Source of the DNA: an uncultured Craurococcus sp.
GTDB taxonomy: Bacteria > Pseudomonadota > Alphaproteobacteria > Acetobacterales > Acetobacteraceae
Direction of reading: 5' to 3'
Length of the DNA: 64,000 nt
Assembly: GCA_902805545.1 (NCBI GenBank)
Contig: CADCTD010000002.1
Coordinates: forward strand, 25,124-89,123
Shown: in pieces, positions 18,175-28,097 of the stretch
How positions within the stretch are numbered: position 1 is the stretch's first letter
How the letters are laid out: each line of letters starts with the position of its first letter
Notes under the pieces: generated by a model
The model's input: only the letters and a program-made list of their open reading frames with translations
Databases searched by the model: none
Told to the model about the DNA's origin: nothing
Made by a program: the position numbers and the translations under genes

Positions 18175-19337
18175 GCCGCCGCCAGGGCGAAGCAGGCGGC
18201 GCCGAAGGCCCCGAGCCCGGCCAGCAGCCAGGGCACGGGGCCATAGCCCCAGGTGCCTTCAGAGATCAGGGCGATCAGCACCGGCGCGAGCGTCCGCGGC
18301 AGCACCGTCACCGCGCTCAGCGCGCCGGTGATGGCGCCGTAGCCCTCGCGGCCCAGGATCTCGGCGACGCCGGCGGCGCGGACGATGGTCATCAGCCCAT
18401 CCGCCACCGCCCAGGCGAGGATGTAGATCAGCAACCAGGCGAATTCGGGCGGCGCCAGCCCGAGCGCCAGCATGGCGACGGGGACGAGGGCGGAGGCCAG
18501 GCGCCCGACGCCCCGCATCGTCACCCGCCGCCCGAGCGCGAAGAGCGCCAGCCGCGCCGCCACCTGGAAGGGCCCGTGCAGCGAGACGAGGGCGATCACC
18601 GAGGCCTCCGGCAGGCCCCGCTCGCGCAGCAGGGGGATGGCATGGGCGCCGAGCCCGACGCCGATGAAGGCATGTGCCGCCAGCGCACCGGCGAGGCCGA
18701 GGAAGGCCGGGCTCCGCATCGCCCGGCCGAGATCGAAGCTGCCGCTGCCCTTGGCCTCCGCCCGCACCGCATCCGGCGGCAGTAGCCAGAGCGCCAGCAG
18801 GCCGGGGATGGCCTGCAGCCCCGCCAGCACCAGCAGCGCCTCGCGCCATCCGAGCCGCTCGATCAGCAGCGCGGTGAGCGGGACGAAGAGCGTGGCGGTG
18901 AAGCCGGTGATGAAGGTGATGCCGGTGATGGCGCGCACCGGCTCCCGCGCCTGCGCCACCACCACCGCCATGGCCGGGCTCCAGAGCGCCGTCGCCTGGG
19001 CGAGGCCCATCGCCGCCCAGATCGCCCAATAGGCCGGGAGGCTCGAGACCTGTGACCAGGCCGCCAGCAGCGCGGCGCCTCCCCAGCCGCCGAGCGCCAG
19101 CATCCATCGCCCGCCGCGCCGGTCCACCCAGCGCCCGGCCGGCACGGCGGCGAGGCCGGAGACGAGCAAGGCGAGCGTCAGCCCGGCATTGAACTCCGTG
19201 CTCGTCCAGCCAAGCTCCGCCTCGATCGGCGCGCCGAAGAGCGGGAAGGCCGAGAAGAGCGTGCCCCACCCGATCAGCTGGCCGATGGCGATGCAGAGGA
19301 TGAGGCGGCGATCCGAAGCGGGCGGGCTGCCTTCCAT
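18159..19337 (-). CDS. MFS transporter
   Basis: A 392-residue integral membrane protein with about 12 hydrophobic helices in two halves. The motif A-like loop GRWVDRRGGRWMLALGG between helices 2 and 3 identifies the major facilitator superfamily; a second copy appears after the central loop as LGRRVTMRGVGR. The start ATG 19337 gives a short cytosolic N-terminus before IAIGQLIGWGTLFSAF. The CynX/NimT- or monocarboxylate-like groups have this organisation, but the substrate is not evident. It converges with the peptide ABC operon with a 16-base overlap, and lies 23 bases downstream of nadK on the same strand. Confidence 0.82.
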   Translation of the reverse strand: MEGSPPASDRRLILCIAIGQLIGWGTLFSAFPLFGAPIEAELGWTSTEFNAGLTLALLVSGLAAVPAGRWVDRRGGRWMLALGGWGGAALLAAWSQVSSLPAYWAIWAAMGLAQATALWSPAMAVVVAQAREPVRAITGITFITGFTATLFVPLTALLIERLGWREALLVLAGLQAIPGLLALWLLPPDAVRAEAKGSGSFDLGRAMRSPAFLGLAGALAAHAFIGVGLGAHAIPLLRERGLPEASVIALVSLHGPFQVAARLALFALGRRVTMRGVGRLASALVPVAMLALGLAPPEFAWLLIYILAWAVADGLMTIVRAAGVAEILGREGYGAITGALSAVTVLPRTLAPVLIALISEGTWGYGPVPWLLAGLGAFGAACFALAAAQRGR

Positions 19338-19360
19338 GCGCGATGCCTGGCCGAGGCGCC

Positions 19361-20179
19361 TCAGACCGTGAACTGCTCGGCGATGATCCGCTCGCTCAGC
19401 CCATGGTCCGGGTCGAAGAGCAGGGTGAGGGCCATGCTGCGATCCTCCCGCACCTCGACGCGGCGCACGTCGCGCACCTCGGTATAGTCGGCGACGGCAG
19501 CGACCGGGCGCTTCGAACCTTCGAGGATCTCGAAGACCACGGCGGCGTCCCCCGGCAGCAATGCGCCGCGCCAGCGCCGCGGGCGGAAGGCGGAGATGGG
19601 CGTCAGCGGCAGGAGGTTGGCGCCGAGCGGCACGATCGGGCCATGCGCCGAGAGGTTGTAGGCGGTGCTGCCGGCCGGCGTCGCCACCAGCACGCCGTCG
19701 CAGATGAGTTCCGCCAGGCGCTCCTTGCCATCGACCAGAATGCGGATCTTCGCCGCCTGCCGCGTCTCCCGCAGCAAGGAGACCTCGTTGATCGCCGGCG
19801 CCTCGCGCACCGTGCCATCGGCCGAGGTGGCGCGCATGCGCAGGGGATGCAGCGTCGCCGCCTGGGACTCGGCCAGGCGCTCGGCCAGCGCCTCCTCGCG
19901 GTAGTCGTTCATCAGGAAGCCGACGCTGCCGCAATTCATCCCGTAGACAGGAAGGTTGCGGCCGAGCAGCCGGTGCTGCGTCTCCAGCATGCAGCCATCG
20001 CCGCCGAGGGAGACGACGGCGCGGGCGCGTTCCAGCGGCGCGTCGCCGTAGCGGGCGATCAGCCGCGCCTTGGCGGCCGCCGCGATCTCCGTGGCGGCGG
20101 CGAAGAAGGCGATGCGCCCGGTGAAATCCGCCGGCACCAGGCTGACCGGCTGGGGGAAGGGCGCCGGCACGGGCTCCAT
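19361..20179 (-). CDS. nadK: NAD kinase
   Basis: Phosphorylates NAD to NADP in the cytosol. The 272-residue protein has the family motifs SLGGDGCML (the GGDG catalytic loop), [13 protein letters not shown], and [19 protein letters not shown] that lines the NAD site. Length is typical of alphaproteobacterial NadK. The ATG at 20179 overlaps the stop of the upstream amidase gene by one base, so the two are coupled. The ORF-track extension to 20464 is shadow. Confidence 0.93.
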   Translation of the reverse strand: MEPVPAPFPQPVSLVPADFTGRIAFFAAATEIAAAAKARLIARYGDAPLERARAVVSLGGDGCMLETQHRLLGRNLPVYGMNCGSVGFLMNDYREEALAERLAESQAATLHPLRMRATSADGTVREAPAINEVSLLRETRQAAKIRILVDGKERLAELICDGVLVATPAGSTAYNLSAHGPIVPLGANLLPLTPISAFRPRRWRGALLPGDAAVVFEILEGSKRPVAAVADYTEVRDVRRVEVREDRSMALTLLFDPDHGLSERIIAEQFTV

Positions 20180-21054
20180 CACGCGCCGCGCGCCGCGGCG
20201 TCGAGGTCGATGCGCCGTGCGGCGCGATGCTCCATCACCGGCATGTCGCGCCGGACGCGCGCGGTGATGGCCGGGTCGATCCGCGCCGTCGCCCAGCCGG
20301 TGCCGTCGGAGGCGCGGGCGACGACATGCCCCCAGGGGTCCGCCACCAGGGAATGCCCGTAAACCGAGCGCGGCTGCCCGCGCTCGAGGTACTGGCCGGT
20401 GGAGGCGGCGGCGACGATCCAGCACTGGGTCTCGATCGCACGCGCCTTCAGCAGCGGCTCCCAATGGTCCTTGCCGGTCTGCAGGGTGAAGTTGGAGGGG
20501 ACGAGGATCGCCTCCGCCCCCATGCGCCGCAGCGCCACGTAGTGCTCGGCGAAGCGCATGTCGTAGCAGATGGTGCAGCCGAAGGTGATGCCGCCCGCGG
20601 CGAAGGTCACCAGCCGGTCGCCGGCGCCGTAGAGGGCGCTCTCGCGGTAGCCGGTGCCGTCGGGGGCCACGATGTCGAACATGTGGATCTTGCGGTAGCG
20701 GGCGGCCTCGCGCCCCTCCGGGTCGAAGACGACCGTGGTGTTGTAGAGCTTCTCCGGGTCGTCGCCCGGGCCAGGCGCCTCGATCATCGAGCCGCCGTGG
20801 AGATGGATGCCGTGGCCGCGGGCAAGGCCGCGCATCAGCTCATAGGCCGCGCCGCCCGTCTCGCCGGGCGCGGGCAGCATCTCGGCCGCCGCCTGCCGGC
20901 TCTCCCGACCGCCGCCGAGATTGGTCCAGGTCTCGGGGAGGGAGACGAGGCCGGGCCGGTCCGCCGCCACCGCCGCCTCGATCAGCCGCCGCGCCTGGTC
21001 GAGATTGGCCTGCTTCTCGCTGCCCTGGTTCATCTGGATGACGCTGACGCGCAT
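20179..21054 (-). CDS. Carbon-nitrogen hydrolase (nitrilase superfamily, Nit1/Nit2-like amidase)
   Basis: A 291-residue cytosolic amidase. The catalytic Glu-Lys-Cys triad can be seen in [16 protein letters not shown] and [12 protein letters not shown]. The sequence order and the KIHMFD motif resemble Nit-family enzymes that hydrolyse deaminated glutathione or alpha-ketoglutaramate, a metabolite-repair role. The start [11 protein letters not shown] at 21054 is the usual family N-terminus. It is coupled to nadK by a 1-base overlap; the pairing has no known mechanistic reason. The precise substrate is inferred. Confidence 0.85.
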   Translation of the reverse strand: MRVSVIQMNQGSEKQANLDQARRLIEAAVAADRPGLVSLPETWTNLGGGRESRQAAAEMLPAPGETGGAAYELMRGLARGHGIHLHGGSMIEAPGPGDDPEKLYNTTVVFDPEGREAARYRKIHMFDIVAPDGTGYRESALYGAGDRLVTFAAGGITFGCTICYDMRFAEHYVALRRMGAEAILVPSNFTLQTGKDHWEPLLKARAIETQCWIVAAASTGQYLERGQPRSVYGHSLVADPWGHVVARASDGTGWATARIDPAITARVRRDMPVMEHRAARRIDLDAAARGA

Positions 21055-21115
21055 CGCCCCACTCCGCCGGATGGGCGCATCAAGCCCCGGCGGGGGGCCA
21101 AGGGCAAGCCTCGGC

Positions 21116-21457
21116 TCAGTCGATCCGGGGCTCCGCGCGGCCGCGGCGGGAGGCCTCCTGCCAGGAGGGCTGCCGCCTCGGCTCAGGCTGGGCCGGCGGC
21201 AGGTCCATCCAGTCCTCGGAGACGGTGCTGCGGCGCGGCGCATCGGCGAGGCGCATGGCGATCAGCCGCAGCTCGCCCTGGATCTCGTCGAGCTGCGCCT
21301 CGACCGTGTCGAGCCGCCCCTTCAGCCCGAAGACGCTGAAGGGCATCAGCAGGTAGGCGAGGCCGACCAGCAGCAGGACGAGGAGCGCGAGCAGCCCCGT
21401 CCAGTCCGGCAGGCCGGGGATGGCGAGGCGGGATGCCAGATCCTGCAGCAGGGCCAT
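21116..21457 (-). CDS. Single-span membrane protein with coiled coil
   Basis: A 113-residue protein of unknown function. Residues 18-44 form one strongly hydrophobic helix (LLALLVLLLVGLAYLLMPF) followed by a predicted coiled coil (GLKGRLDTVEAQLDEIQGELRL is interrupted only by its own heptads) and a Pro/Arg-rich tail. The pattern of a short membrane anchor plus a cytosolic coiled coil is seen in many small scaffolding proteins, but I recognise no named family. It lies 4 bases downstream of moaA and is likely in the same transcript. Confidence 0.6.
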   Translation of the reverse strand: MALLQDLASRLAIPGLPDWTGLLALLVLLLVGLAYLLMPFSVFGLKGRLDTVEAQLDEIQGELRLIAMRLADAPRRSTVSEDWMDLPPAQPEPRRQPSWQEASRRGRAEPRID

Positions 21458-21461
21458 GGGG

Positions 21462-22454
21462 TCAGCCTCCGGTCACGCTCATGTGGCGGGCGACGGCCGG
21501 CCGGGCCTCGCGCCGCTCGATGACGAAGTCATGACCCTTCGGCTTCCGCAGCATCGCCGCCTCGATCGCCGCGCGGAGGCCCTCGTCGCCGGCCCCGGGG
21601 TCGCGCAGCACCTGGCGCAGGTCCGCCGCATCCTCCTGGCCGAGGCACATGTACAGGGTGCCGGTGCAGGTCAGGCGGACGCGGTTGCAGCTTTCGCAGA
21701 AGTTATGCGTCATCGGGGTGATGAAGCCGATCCGCCTTCCGGTTTCCTTAACCGTGTAGTACCGGGCCGGGCCGCCGGTGCGGTAATCCGTCGGCTCCAG
21801 CGTCCAGTGCTCGCGCAGCCGGTCCCGCACCGCGGAGAGGGGCAGGTACTGGTCCATCCGGTCGCCGGTGATTTCGCCAAGCGGCATGGTCTCGATGAGG
21901 GTGAGGTCGAAGCCGTGCTCGCCGCACCAGGCCAACATGCGGTCGTACTCGCCCTCGTTCACGCCCTTCAATGCGACGGCATTGATCTTCACCGCGAGCC
22001 CGGCTGCCTTGGCGGCGAAGATGCCGTCCAGCGTCTGGCCGATCTCGCCCCAGCGCGTCACCGCCTTGAACACGCCTGGGTCCAGCGTATCGAGCGAGAC
22101 GTTGATGCGGCGCACGCCGGCCGCACGGAGGTCATCCGCCATCTTCGGCAGCTGGGTGCCATTGGTGGTGATGGTGAGCTCCTTGAGCCCCCCTTCGCCG
22201 ATGCGCCCGCCGAGGCTGCGGATCAGGCTGATGACGCCCCGCCGCACGAGCGGCTCGCCCCCGGTCAACCGGATCTTCTCGACGCCGAGGCCGATGAAGG
22301 CACCGCAGAGCCGGTCCAGCTCCTCGAGCGTCAGCACCTCCCGCTTCGGCAGGAAGGTCATGTCCTCCGCCATGCAGTAGACGCAGCGAAGGTCGCAACG
22401 GTCGGTCACCGAGACGCGGAGGTAAGAGATCCGTCGGCCGAACGGATCGATCAT
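21462..22454 (-). CDS. moaA: GTP 3',8-cyclase (molybdenum cofactor synthesis)
   Basis: Radical-SAM enzyme that rearranges GTP in the first step of molybdopterin synthesis, together with MoaC. The 330-residue protein has the N-terminal cluster motif [11 protein letters not shown], the [11 protein letters not shown]-binding strand, the second cluster motif [13 protein letters not shown] and the conserved Gly-Gly C-terminus (SVTGG). The start [19 protein letters not shown] is standard. A DUF3553 protein gene lies 97 bases upstream on the same strand. No other moa or mob gene is in the window. Confidence 0.95.
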   Translation of the reverse strand: MIDPFGRRISYLRVSVTDRCDLRCVYCMAEDMTFLPKREVLTLEELDRLCGAFIGLGVEKIRLTGGEPLVRRGVISLIRSLGGRIGEGGLKELTITTNGTQLPKMADDLRAAGVRRINVSLDTLDPGVFKAVTRWGEIGQTLDGIFAAKAAGLAVKINAVALKGVNEGEYDRMLAWCGEHGFDLTLIETMPLGEITGDRMDQYLPLSAVRDRLREHWTLEPTDYRTGGPARYYTVKETGRRIGFITPMTHNFCESCNRVRLTCTGTLYMCLGQEDAADLRQVLRDPGAGDEGLRAAIEAAMLRKPKGHDFVIERREARPAVARHMSVTGG

Positions 22455-22551
22455 GGACGGGCTTCCCTTGGGGAGGATGGGTCTGTTTTGTACATTTGGG
22501 CCACGACCCCCATCGCCCGCAACCCCCCGGCCCCCGCGGCGCAGCCCCGCG

Positions 22552-22731
22552 TCAGGGCCATGGCTCGGCCAGGGGCTCGAGCGTCACCACGGCGGCATTG
22601 ATCAGGACCTTGCCGGCATGCTCGAAATTGACCGTCACCCGGTCCCCGACGACCGACTGGATCTGGCCGATCCCCCAATCGGGCTGGCCGGGATGGCGCA
22701 CCCGCATGCCTGGCTCGAATAGGCTCGGCAC
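22552..22731 (-). CDS. DUF3553-family small protein
   Basis: A 59-residue protein matching the DUF3553 pattern ([18 protein letters not shown], then [10 protein letters not shown]). These proteins look like a small beta-barrel of the kind fused to helicases such as UvrD/PcrA C-termini, where it may bind RNA polymerase or nucleic acid; here it stands alone. I chose the GTG at 22731 because AGGAGG lies 7 bases upstream, whereas the ORF-track start at 22779 has no ribosome site and adds an unrelated Cys-containing stretch. It is divergent from chpT, with which it shares an 86-base gap. Confidence 0.75.
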   Translation of the reverse strand: MPSLFEPGMRVRHPGQPDWGIGQIQSVVGDRVTVNFEHAGKVLINAAVVTLEPLAEPWP

Positions 22732-22817
22732 CTCTGGTCCTCCTGCAGGACAGACCGTGCAACGCTTCGCTAACGTCAACAGGGTAGCCCATGGGGCGGC
22801 CTACAGGAAACCCGCCC

Positions 22818-23438
22818 ATGACGCCTCCTTCTGACACCAGCCTGGCACGGACGCTCTGCGCCCGGCTCTGCCACGACCTCAGCGGCGCGATCGGTAGCCT
22901 CGCGGGCGCGCTCGACCTGTTGCCGGAGGGCGGGGAGGAACTGCTCGAGGTGGCGCAGGAGAGTGCCGCCGCGCTGCGCCAGCGTCTCCGCCTCTTCAGC
23001 GCCGCCTGGGGCGGGCCGACCGAGGCGCTGCAGCCGGCGGCGATGGCGGAGCTGCTGGCCGGTGCCCCGGCCGCGCCGCGCGTGCGGTTCGACCTGGCAG
23101 GGCTGGAGCCGGCGGTGGCGCTGCCGGCGCCGCTCGTCCCGATCGCGCTCAATGCCGCGTTGCTCGCCGCCGAGGCCCTGCCGCGCGGCGGCACGGTGCG
23201 GCTCTCCGGCTCGCCGCTGGATGGGCTGGTGGTGTTGCCGGCGGCCGATCTCGGCGCCCCGCCCGCGGCCTGGCCCGCTGGCTTCCTTGCCGTGATTGCG
23301 GGCCAGGCACAGCCCTCGCCCGGCCCGCGGGAGGTGCTGGGGCCGCTGCTCCACGCCCTGGTGGCCGAAGCGGGCTGGAGCGCAAGCCTCGCATTGGGGG
23401 CGGCCCAGGCGGCGCCGCTGCTGCTCACGCCGCGCTGA
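22818..23438 (+). CDS. chpT: Histidine phosphotransferase ChpT-like protein
   Basis: A 206-residue protein. The first helix has LCARLCHDLSGAIGSL with the phospho-accepting His in the HD dipeptide, and the remainder (LRQRLRLFSAAWGG, then a degenerate ATPase-like domain) follows the ChpT layout of a DHp dimer plus an inactive catalytic domain. In alphaproteobacteria ChpT passes phosphate from CckA to CtrA and CpdR. ATG 22818 is chosen over 22791 because a GGAAA purine run precedes it. It is 67 bases upstream of cheA and about 6 kb from ctrA. The similarity is to a fast-evolving family, so the name is slightly less sure than its neighbours. Confidence 0.8.
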   Translation: MTPPSDTSLARTLCARLCHDLSGAIGSLAGALDLLPEGGEELLEVAQESAAALRQRLRLFSAAWGGPTEALQPAAMAELLAGAPAAPRVRFDLAGLEPAVALPAPLVPIALNAALLAAEALPRGGTVRLSGSPLDGLVVLPAADLGAPPAAWPAGFLAVIAGQAQPSPGPREVLGPLLHALVAEAGWSASLALGAAQAAPLLLTPR

Positions 23439-23448
23439 GCGCCTTTAC

Positions 23449-23489
23449 CGAATATTCGCGCCTTGAGGCGCAGTCTGCCTGCCGCAGAC
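23449..23489 (+). promoter_or_regulatory. Palindromes in the cheA leader
   Basis: Between chpT and cheA there are three adjacent inverted repeats: the 10-base perfect palindrome CGAATATTCG (23449-23458), GCGCCT-TG-AGGCGC (23458-23471) and GTCTGC-CTGCC-GCAGAC (23473-23489). The last ends 16 bases before the cheA ATG. The first is AT-rich in a 70% GC context and could be a protein-binding site; the other two could form RNA hairpins that terminate chpT transcription or tune cheA translation. No U-run follows them. Confidence 0.35.
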
Positions 23490-23505
23490 CGCCTCGAGGA
23501 TCACC

Positions 23506-26070
23506 ATGGATGACCTGCTCGCCGACTTCCTGACCGAAACGCAAGAGGGCCTCGGTGCGCTCGACGCGGCGCTGGTGCGGCTCGAACGGGCACCCGACGA
23601 CATGGCGACCCTCTCCGAGGTCTTCCGCATCGTCCACACCATCAAGGGCACATGCGGCTTCCTTGGTCTCACCCGCATGGAGGGCGTCGCGCATGCGGCG
23701 GAGAATGTCCTCGGCCGCTACCGGGACGGCACGCTTCGGGTCACCCAGTCCGGCATCTCCGTCATTCTCAGCGCCATCGACTGCATCCGTGGCATCGTCA
23801 CGGCGCTGGAAGGGACGGGTGCTGAGCCGGCCGGCGACGATTCGGCGCTGATCGCGGCGCTCGACGCCGTCGCTTCCGGTGAGGCCGCCCCGGCTGCCGG
23901 GCCCGGCCCGGAGGCCCTGCCGCCCGTCGCGGCGCCGATGGTGGCCGCTGCCCCGCAGCCCGCACCCGTGGCGCCCGCTGCGCCCCTGCCGACCGCGGCC
24001 GAACCCGACGTCGGCGGCGCCAATGCCCCGCCGCAGACCATCCGCGTCACCGTCGACGTGCTGGAAGGGCTGATGATGCTCGTCTCCGAGCTCGTCCTCA
24101 CCCGCAACCAGCTTCTGCAGCTCTCCCGCAACGGCGCCGACAGCGCCTTCGCCGTGCCGCTGCAGCGCCTTTCCCACATCACCTCCGACCTGCAGGAGGG
24201 GGTGATGAAGACCCGCATGCAGCCGATCGGCAATGCCTGGGCCAAGCTGCCGCGCCTGGTGCGCGACCTCGGCGTGGAGCTTGGCAAGAAGATCGAGCTG
24301 GAGATGCGCGGCGCGGAGACCGAGCTCGACCGCCAGGTGCTGGAGCTGATCAAGGACCCGCTGACCCACATGGTCCGCAACTCGGCGGATCATGGCCTAG
24401 AGACGCCGGAGCAGCGCCTGGCCGCGGGCAAGCCGGAGGCCGGGCGGATCATGCTCAACGCCTCGCATGAGGGCGGGCACATCATCATCGAGATCGCCGA
24501 TGACGGGCGTGGCCTCAGTGTCGAGCGGATCCGCCAGAAGGTGCTCGCCCAGGGCCTTGCCACCGAGGCGGAGCTGGCGGCCATGCCGGAGCGGGAGATC
24601 CAGCGCTTCATCTTCCGCGCCGGCTTCTCGACTGCGGCCGCCGTCACCGCCGTCTCCGGCCGCGGCGTCGGTATGGATGTGGTGAAGACCAACATGGAGC
24701 GGATCGGCGGCACCATCGAGGTCCGCTCGAAGGAGGGCCGCGGTACCGCCTTCGTCGTCAAGATCCCGCTGACGCTGGCCATCGTCTCCGCCCTGATCGT
24801 CGAGGCGGGGGGCGAGCGCTTCGCCATCCCGCAGATCGGCGTCGTCGAGCTGGTGCGCGTCGGCGGCGAGGGCGCGCCGCAGCTGGAGCGCATCAAGGAC
24901 AGCGCCGTGTTGCGCCTGCGCGACCGGCTGCTGCCGCTGGTCAATCTGGCGAACCTGCTGCATCTCGACAGCCCGGTCGCGGAGGAGAGCGCCTTCGTCG
25001 TCGTGACCCAGGTCGGCGCGCATGTCTTCGGCATCATCGTCGACCGCGTCTTCGACACGGAGGAGATCGTGGTGAAGCCGGTGGCGCCGATCCTGCGCCA
25101 CGTGACCATGTTCTCCGGCAACACCATCCTCGGCGACGGCAGCGTCATCATGATCCTCGACCCGAACGGCATCGCCCGTGCAACCGGCGTCGGCGCCGAG
25201 AGCGGGGAAGGGGAGGCGGAGCGGGACGGGAAGCGCCAGGCCGTCGCCCACCGCTCCGACCAGCGCACGGCGCTGCTGCTCTTCCGTGCCGGCGATGCGA
25301 CGCCGAAGGCGGTGCCGCTCGGCCTCATCGCCCGGCTCGAGGATGTCGAGCGCGAGCGGATCGAGAATGCCGGCGGCCGGCCGCTCGTCCAGTATCGCGG
25401 CAAGCTCATGCCGCTGGTGCCGCTGAGCGGCCACTGGGACCAGTCGATGACGCCTGAGCGCCAGCCGGTGCTCGTCTTCTCCGACGGCGAGCGCACGATG
25501 GGGCTGATGGTCGACGAGATCCTCGACGTGGTCGAGGAGCATTTGGTGGTCGACGGCGCCGGCGAGCGGCCCGGTTTCCTCGGTACCACCGTGATCGGCG
25601 GCAAGGTGACGGAGATGCTCGATACTGCCTGGTGGCTGCGCCAAGCCGGCGAGGACTGGTTCGGCCATGGCGCCGAGCATGAGGCGGGCGCTGGCCGGCG
25701 CATCCTTCTGGTGGAGGACAGCGCCTTCTTCCGCAACCTCGTCATCCCCGCCATCGGCGCCGCGGGCTACGACGTGACCGCTGTCGCCGATGCCGAGGAG
25801 GCGCTGCGGCTGCGCGAGGCGGGTGCGGGTTTCGATGCGATCATCTCCGACATCGCCATGCCGGGGATGGACGGCATTGCCCTGGCGCGCGGGCTGCGCG
25901 AGGGCGGCGCCTGGCGCGACCTGCCGCTGATCGCACTCACCGCCCGGGCGGATCCGGCCGATATCGAGCGCGGCCGCGCCGCCGGCTTCACCGACTATGT
26001 GGCGAAATTCGACCGTGCCGCCCTGCTGGAGAGCCTCCGGCAGTGCCTGAGCGCGCCGGTCGTCGGCTGA
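23506..26070 (+). CDS. cheA: Hybrid chemotaxis histidine kinase CheA with C-terminal receiver
   Basis: An 854-residue kinase that phosphorylates CheY and CheB. Domain order: Hpt (residues 1-110, phospho-His about 44 in RIVHTIKGTCGF), a Pro/Ala linker (130-165), dimerisation domain (about 170-235), HATPase_c (MVRNSADHGLE N-box, IEIADDGRGL and GRGVGMDVVK G-boxes), a CheW-like domain (ERFAIPQIGVVELV), a second CheW-like segment (about 590-690, LVQYRGKLMPLVPL), and a receiver (730-850, RILLVEDSAFFRNLV, phospho-Asp in ISDIAMPGMDG). There is no P2 CheY-binding domain that I can see. A CheA-receiver fusion with two CheW modules is common in alphaproteobacteria. It is the first gene of the che operon. 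Confidence 0.95.
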   Translation: MDDLLADFLTETQEGLGALDAALVRLERAPDDMATLSEVFRIVHTIKGTCGFLGLTRMEGVAHAAENVLGRYRDGTLRVTQSGISVILSAIDCIRGIVTALEGTGAEPAGDDSALIAALDAVASGEAAPAAGPGPEALPPVAAPMVAAAPQPAPVAPAAPLPTAAEPDVGGANAPPQTIRVTVDVLEGLMMLVSELVLTRNQLLQLSRNGADSAFAVPLQRLSHITSDLQEGVMKTRMQPIGNAWAKLPRLVRDLGVELGKKIELEMRGAETELDRQVLELIKDPLTHMVRNSADHGLETPEQRLAAGKPEAGRIMLNASHEGGHIIIEIADDGRGLSVERIRQKVLAQGLATEAELAAMPEREIQRFIFRAGFSTAAAVTAVSGRGVGMDVVKTNMERIGGTIEVRSKEGRGTAFVVKIPLTLAIVSALIVEAGGERFAIPQIGVVELVRVGGEGAPQLERIKDSAVLRLRDRLLPLVNLANLLHLDSPVAEESAFVVVTQVGAHVFGIIVDRVFDTEEIVVKPVAPILRHVTMFSGNTILGDGSVIMILDPNGIARATGVGAESGEGEAERDGKRQAVAHRSDQRTALLLFRAGDATPKAVPLGLIARLEDVERERIENAGGRPLVQYRGKLMPLVPLSGHWDQSMTPERQPVLVFSDGERTMGLMVDEILDVVEEHLVVDGAGERPGFLGTTVIGGKVTEMLDTAWWLRQAGEDWFGHGAEHEAGAGRRILLVEDSAFFRNLVIPAIGAAGYDVTAVADAEEALRLREAGAGFDAIISDIAMPGMDGIALARGLREGGAWRDLPLIALTARADPADIERGRAAGFTDYVAKFDRAALLESLRQCLSAPVVG

Positions 26071-26082
26071 GGAGACCCCGCG

Positions 26083-26577
26083 ATGCAGACCCAGACCACC
26101 TCCGGCCCCGCGCCCGGCCTGATGGCTCGCGGCGGCCTCCCCGCCGATGCGGCGGAGGAGATCTATCTGACGCTGACCGTCGCCGACCAGCTTTGCGGCG
26201 TGCCGGTGCTGTCCATCCGCGACGTGCTTGGCGTGCAGACGATCACCCGCATCCCGCTGGCGCCGGCGGAGGTGGCGGGCAGCCTCAACCTGCGCGGGCG
26301 CATCGTCACGGCGATCGACCTCCGCTGCAGGCTCGGCCTGCCGCCGCGGCCTGACGGGCATCGCGGCGCGATGAGCGTCGTGGTCGAGCGTGATGGCGAG
26401 CTCTACAGCCTGCTGGCCGACCAGGTGGGGGAGGTGCTGCCGCTGCCGCGGGCCGAGCGCGCGCCCAACCCGGTCACGCTTGATGCGGTCTGGCGCGACG
26501 TCTCGACCGGCGTCCACCGCATCGGCGAGCGGCTGCTGATCGTCATCGATGTCGAACGCATCCTGGCGATCGGCTGA
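26083..26577 (+). CDS. cheW: Chemotaxis coupling protein CheW
   Basis: Links receptors (MCPs) to CheA. The 164-residue protein has the CheW fold: a lead strand YLTLTVADQLCGVPVLSI, the conserved IPLAPAEVAGSLNLRGRIV turn and the dimerisation strands SVVVERDGELYSLLADQVGE. It begins 12 bases after cheA with GAGGAG as ribosome site. There is no MCP gene in the window, so receptors are encoded elsewhere. Confidence 0.94.
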   Translation: MQTQTTSGPAPGLMARGGLPADAAEEIYLTLTVADQLCGVPVLSIRDVLGVQTITRIPLAPAEVAGSLNLRGRIVTAIDLRCRLGLPPRPDGHRGAMSVVVERDGELYSLLADQVGEVLPLPRAERAPNPVTLDAVWRDVSTGVHRIGERLLIVIDVERILAIG

Positions 26578-26607
26578 GTCCCGCCGTCGCAGAGGGAGAA
26601 CCGCAGC

Positions 26608-26999
<392 letters not shown>

Positions 27000-27003
<4 letters not shown>

Positions 27004-28097
27004 GCGCCGTCCCCGTCCGGGTGATGCTCTGCGACGACAGCACTACCGTCCGCGCCGCCCTGGCGCAGCTGCTGGAGGCGGATCCCGGCATCAAGGTTGT
27101 CTCCCGCGTCGGCGACGGGAAGCAGGCGGTTGAGGCATTCGCCGCCCTGCCTTCCGCCGCGCGGCCACAGGTCGTGCTGCTCGATCTCGAGATGCCGGTG
27201 ATGGATGGCATGACGGCCTTGCCGCTGCTGCTCCGGCAGGAGCCACGGCCGGCCGTCATCGTCGCCAGCGCGCTGACGAAGAAGGGCGCCAGCGCCACCA
27301 TGGCCGCCCTGCGCGCGGGAGCGGCGGACTACATCCCGAAGCCGGGTGCCACGACCGGCGGACTCGCGGATCCGGCCTTCCGGGCGGAGCTGCTCGCCAA
27401 GGTGAAGGGCTGGGCCAGGGTCGGCCCGTCGCGGCCCATGGCGAGGCCAGCGGTGCCGCTGCGCGCGCCGCCGCTCTCGCCGGGACGCGGCCTGCGGGCA
27501 ATCGGTATCGGCTGCTCCACCGGCGGGCCGCAGGCGCTGACCGCCCTGCTGCGCGGGCTCGGTCGGCCGCTGCCAGTGCCGATCGTCGCCGTGCAGCACA
27601 TGCCGGCCGGCTTCACAGCAATGCTTGCCGAGCATCTCGACCGGCTTGGCGGTCCCGGTTGCGCCGAGGCACGGGATGGCGAGGCCTTGCAGCCTGGCCG
27701 CCTCTATCTCGCGCCTGGGGACCGGCATTTGCTCGTCGAGGGCAAGGCCGATGGCGGCCTCGTTGCCCGCTTGTCCGATGCGCCACCCGAGAACTTCTGC
27801 CGTCCAGCGGTCGATCCGATGCTGCGCAGCCTCTCGGCCGCCTGTGGTGGTGCGGTGCTGGCCGTCATCCTCACCGGCATGGGCCAGGACGGGCTGCTCG
27901 GATGCCGCGCCGTAGCCGGCGCAGGCGGGATGGTGCTGGCGCAGGACGAGGCGAGTTCCGTGGTCTGGGGCATGCCGGGCGCCGTGGCGCGGGCCGGACT
28001 GGCCCAGGTCCTGCTGCCGCCCGAGGGGCTGGCGGATCAGATACTGGCAGCGGCCGAAGCCCGGCCCCGGCCAGCCCGGCAAGGAGTGATGGCATGA
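27000..28097 (+). CDS. cheB: Protein-glutamate methylesterase/glutaminase CheB
   Basis: Removes methyl groups from chemoreceptors. The 365-residue protein has an N-terminal receiver (CDDSTTVRAAL, phospho-Asp in VVLLDLEMPVMDG) and a C-terminal esterase with the catalytic Ser in IGCSTGGPQAL, the His in VQHMPAGFTAML and the Asp region ILTGMGQDGLLG. The start is GTG at 27000, inside the cheY stop. The stop overlaps the cheR ATG by 4 bases. CheB and CheR form the adaptation pair. Confidence 0.95.
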